From Chloroflexota bacterium (lineage in GTDB: Bacteria > Chloroflexota > Dehalococcoidia > SHYM01): DNA of 6,837 nt. Where the stretch lies: the NCBI GenBank assembly GCA_016199375.1, contig JACQGV010000144.1, positions 1 to 6,837 of the forward strand, given 5' to 3'. Each line of letters starts with the position of its first letter. Position 1 is the first letter of the stretch. The notes below the pieces were generated by a model. The model was not told the origin of the DNA and made no database searches. It worked only from the letters and a program-made list of their open reading frames with translations. Positions 5,308 through 6,837 of this stretch are shown piece after piece. Made by a program: the position numbers and the translations under genes.

Positions 5308-6837
5308 GTGGCTCCCTGGGCCCGCCTGCTCAGACGCACCCCGGCGTGGGACTTTGCCGACACCCTCCTGCGGGGCTGGGCCGCGGGCGTCTTTTGGGAC
5401 CGCCCCGCGGTGGGGCTCGCGGTGCTCCTGCTCGTTTTCCTGGACCCCTGGGCCGGCGCGACCTCTCTCATGGCGTCGGCTGCTGCCACCGCCGTGGCCA
5501 TGGCCCTCAAGATTCACCCGTCCTTGCTCAAGACCGGGCTTTATGGCCTGAACGGCGCCCTGGTGGGGCTGGTGGCCACGTGGTATGTGCCAGCGCACCC
5601 CTTTCTGCTTCCGGTGGTCGCCGTGGCGGCTGCCCTCTCCGTTCCCCTCACGTCCCTCTGGATAGGGAAGGTCTCTATCAAAACCCAGCTCCCCGTCCTC
5701 ACGGTGCCCTTCCTCCTGGTCAGTTGGGCCCTGTTCGCGGCCCTGCGCCCCCTGGAGCCGGCCCTCAGCTCCAGCCTGTACTACCAGCTTGGCTGGACCA
5801 GTCGGCTGGAAGGGTATATCTGGGATGCCCTGCCCGGGGACATCATCCTCTTCCTACGGAGCCTGAGCTGGCTCTTCTTTGAGGACAGCGCCATCTTGGG
5901 GGCTGCTGCCTTCGGCCTGCTGGTGCTGCGCTCCCGGGTGGCGGGCCTGTTCGCCCTCATGGGTTATCTGGTGGGGCTGACCAGCGCCCGTAGCCTGGTC
6001 CCGGGGATCCATGCTCAGGCGCCGCTTCTGGAGATGGTGGTGGCCTTCAACGCCGCGTTCATCGCCGTGTGCCTGGGTGGTTTCTTTCTGCGGTTCACCT
6101 GGACGGCGGCCCCTTACGCCTTGCTGGGAGCCGGCGTTGGCTCCGTGGTCGCCGTAGGCCTGGCCCCCTTCGCCGCCGCTGCGCGGCTTCCCCTGCTCAA
6201 CGCGCCTTTCCTCCTGGTCACCCTGCTGTTCCTGGCCCTGGCCCGCTCCCGGCCCTTGAACTTGCGGAAGGCCGACATTGAGGCTCTTCCCTTGGACCGG
6301 GTAAGCACGCCGGAGTCCACGCTGGACCTGCCCTGGTCCCGCAAGGGGAGCGGCCAGCTGCGCCTGACCCTGCCGTTCTACGGGGTCTGGTATGTGGCGC
6401 AGGGCACCCACGGGCTGCTAACCCACCGGGGGTTTGGCTCCCACGCCTGGGACTTCATAGTGGTGGATAGCCAGGGCAGGAGCTGCCGAGGCGTGGGCCG
6501 CCAGGCCGATGACTACTATGCCTTCGGGCTGCCGGTCGTAGCCCCCGCTCCGGGCGTGGTTGTTAGTGTAAGGGACCACGTTCAGGACAACATCCCGCCC
6601 GAGGTGAACAAGAAAGAGAACTGGGGGAACTACGTGATCATTGACCATGGCGGCGGGCTCTATAGCGAGCTTAGCCACTTCAGGCGCCAGGGCATCGTTG
6701 TCAAGGAGGGGGATACGGTTTCCAGCGGGCAGCTGCTCGGCTATCTGGGCAACTCGGGGCTATCCATGGAGCCCCACCTCCACTACCAGCTTCAGCGCGG
6801 CCCTGCGACCGGGGCTCGGACGGTGCTCGCCAAGTTC
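5308..6837 (+). CDS. Urea transporter / M23 metallopeptidase fusion, C-terminus cut by window
   Basis: The frame is open to the window end (510 codons from this start). Residues about 14-325 form a multi-helix urea-transporter domain: the entry region AWDFADTLLRGWAAGVFW, the pore signature GLYGLNGALVGL (77-88), and a second-half counterpart AFNAAFIAVCLGG around Asn248, matching the two-fold UT repeat. A linker (about 325-365) leads to an M23/LytM-like peptidase domain with THRGFGSHAWDF (His373, His379, Asp382), LPVVAPAPGVVVSV, GNYVIIDHGGG, SELSHF (catalytic-type His457) and HLH (490-492). Zinc-ligand spacing differs from canonical HxxxD, but His and Asp are present. Predicted to be an inner-membrane channel for urea or similar small amides, with the peptidase probably outside the cytoplasm, acting on peptidoglycan or a secreted peptide. 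It follows the decarboxylase by 35 nt, same operon. The start is uncertain: no clear ribosome site precedes this GTG, and an in-frame GTG at 5191 with GGGAGG upstream would overlap the decarboxylase. Confidence 0.82.
   Translation, partial: MAPWARLLRRTPAWDFADTLLRGWAAGVFWDRPAVGLAVLLLVFLDPWAGATSLMASAAATAVAMALKIHPSLLKTGLYGLNGALVGLVATWYVPAHPFLLPVVAVAAALSVPLTSLWIGKVSIKTQLPVLTVPFLLVSWALFAALRPLEPALSSSLYYQLGWTSRLEGYIWDALPGDIILFLRSLSWLFFEDSAILGAAAFGLLVLRSRVAGLFALMGYLVGLTSARSLVPGIHAQAPLLEMVVAFNAAFIAVCLGGFFLRFTWTAAPYALLGAGVGSVVAVGLAPFAAAARLPLLNAPFLLVTLLFLALARSRPLNLRKADIEALPLDRVSTPESTLDLPWSRKGSGQLRLTLPFYGVWYVAQGTHGLLTHRGFGSHAWDFIVVDSQGRSCRGVGRQADDYYAFGLPVVAPAPGVVVSVRDHVQDNIPPEVNKKENWGNYVIIDHGGGLYSELSHFRRQGIVVKEGDTVSSGQLLGYLGNSGLSMEPHLHYQLQRGPATGARTVLAKF

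Noticed and set aside
5346..5882. Plus-strand frame of 178 codons overlapping the urea-transporter region
   Set aside because: Gly/Pro/Arg-rich shadow in another frame of the transporter gene, which has the hydrophobic segments and pore signature.

Overview
The window reads as chromosome of a GC-rich bacterium. GTG and TTG starts are common, G/C dominates third codon positions, and genes are tightly packed. Codon style and gene content would fit Chloroflexota or another deep GC-rich lineage, but nothing here fixes the taxon. There are no rRNAs, tRNAs, CRISPR arrays or insertion sequences.

The window is two divergent transcription units read outward from one control region (about 2290-2454). 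Leftward (minus strand) are a SAM-dependent methyltransferase of the plant/CrtF-like O-methyltransferase family (2289-1255) and then a polytopic membrane acyltransferase-like protein (1177 to the window start, where it is cut). Rightward (plus strand) are a PqqD-family small protein (2455-2712), a gap holding a terminator-like hairpin and a possible 36-residue peptide ORF, a CarB/PylC-like ATP-grasp ligase (2824-3933), a fold-type III PLP decarboxylase related to diaminopimelate decarboxylase (3899-5272, overlapping the ligase by 35 nt), and a urea-transporter/M23-peptidase fusion (about 5308 to the window end, cut).

The plus-strand set looks like a dedicated biosynthetic or modification cassette. 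A PqqD-like protein normally holds a peptide substrate for a modifying enzyme; an ATP-grasp enzyme makes an amide or peptide-like bond; a type III decarboxylase makes an amine from an amino acid; a membrane channel fused to a peptidoglycan-type peptidase works at the envelope. The most provocative detail is that the decarboxylase has an N-terminal extension with a YxxPxI pattern (YEKPAIVKHSVG) resembling the leader motif that PqqD-like domains read in lasso-peptide systems. It also has a changed active-site signature (C-M-N-x-D instead of C-[ED]-[SG]-x-D), so its substrate may not be diaminopimelate or ornithine. I know of no characterised pathway with this exact gene set; what the cassette makes is inference.

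The control region is compact: a plus-strand promoter (TTGACA, 17 nt, TACATT) and a minus-strand promoter (TTCCCA, 17 nt, TATAAT) share overlapping -10 elements. They are followed on the plus side by a strong GC hairpin and a tandem 9-bp repeat, which suggests coordinated or mutually exclusive control of the two arms.
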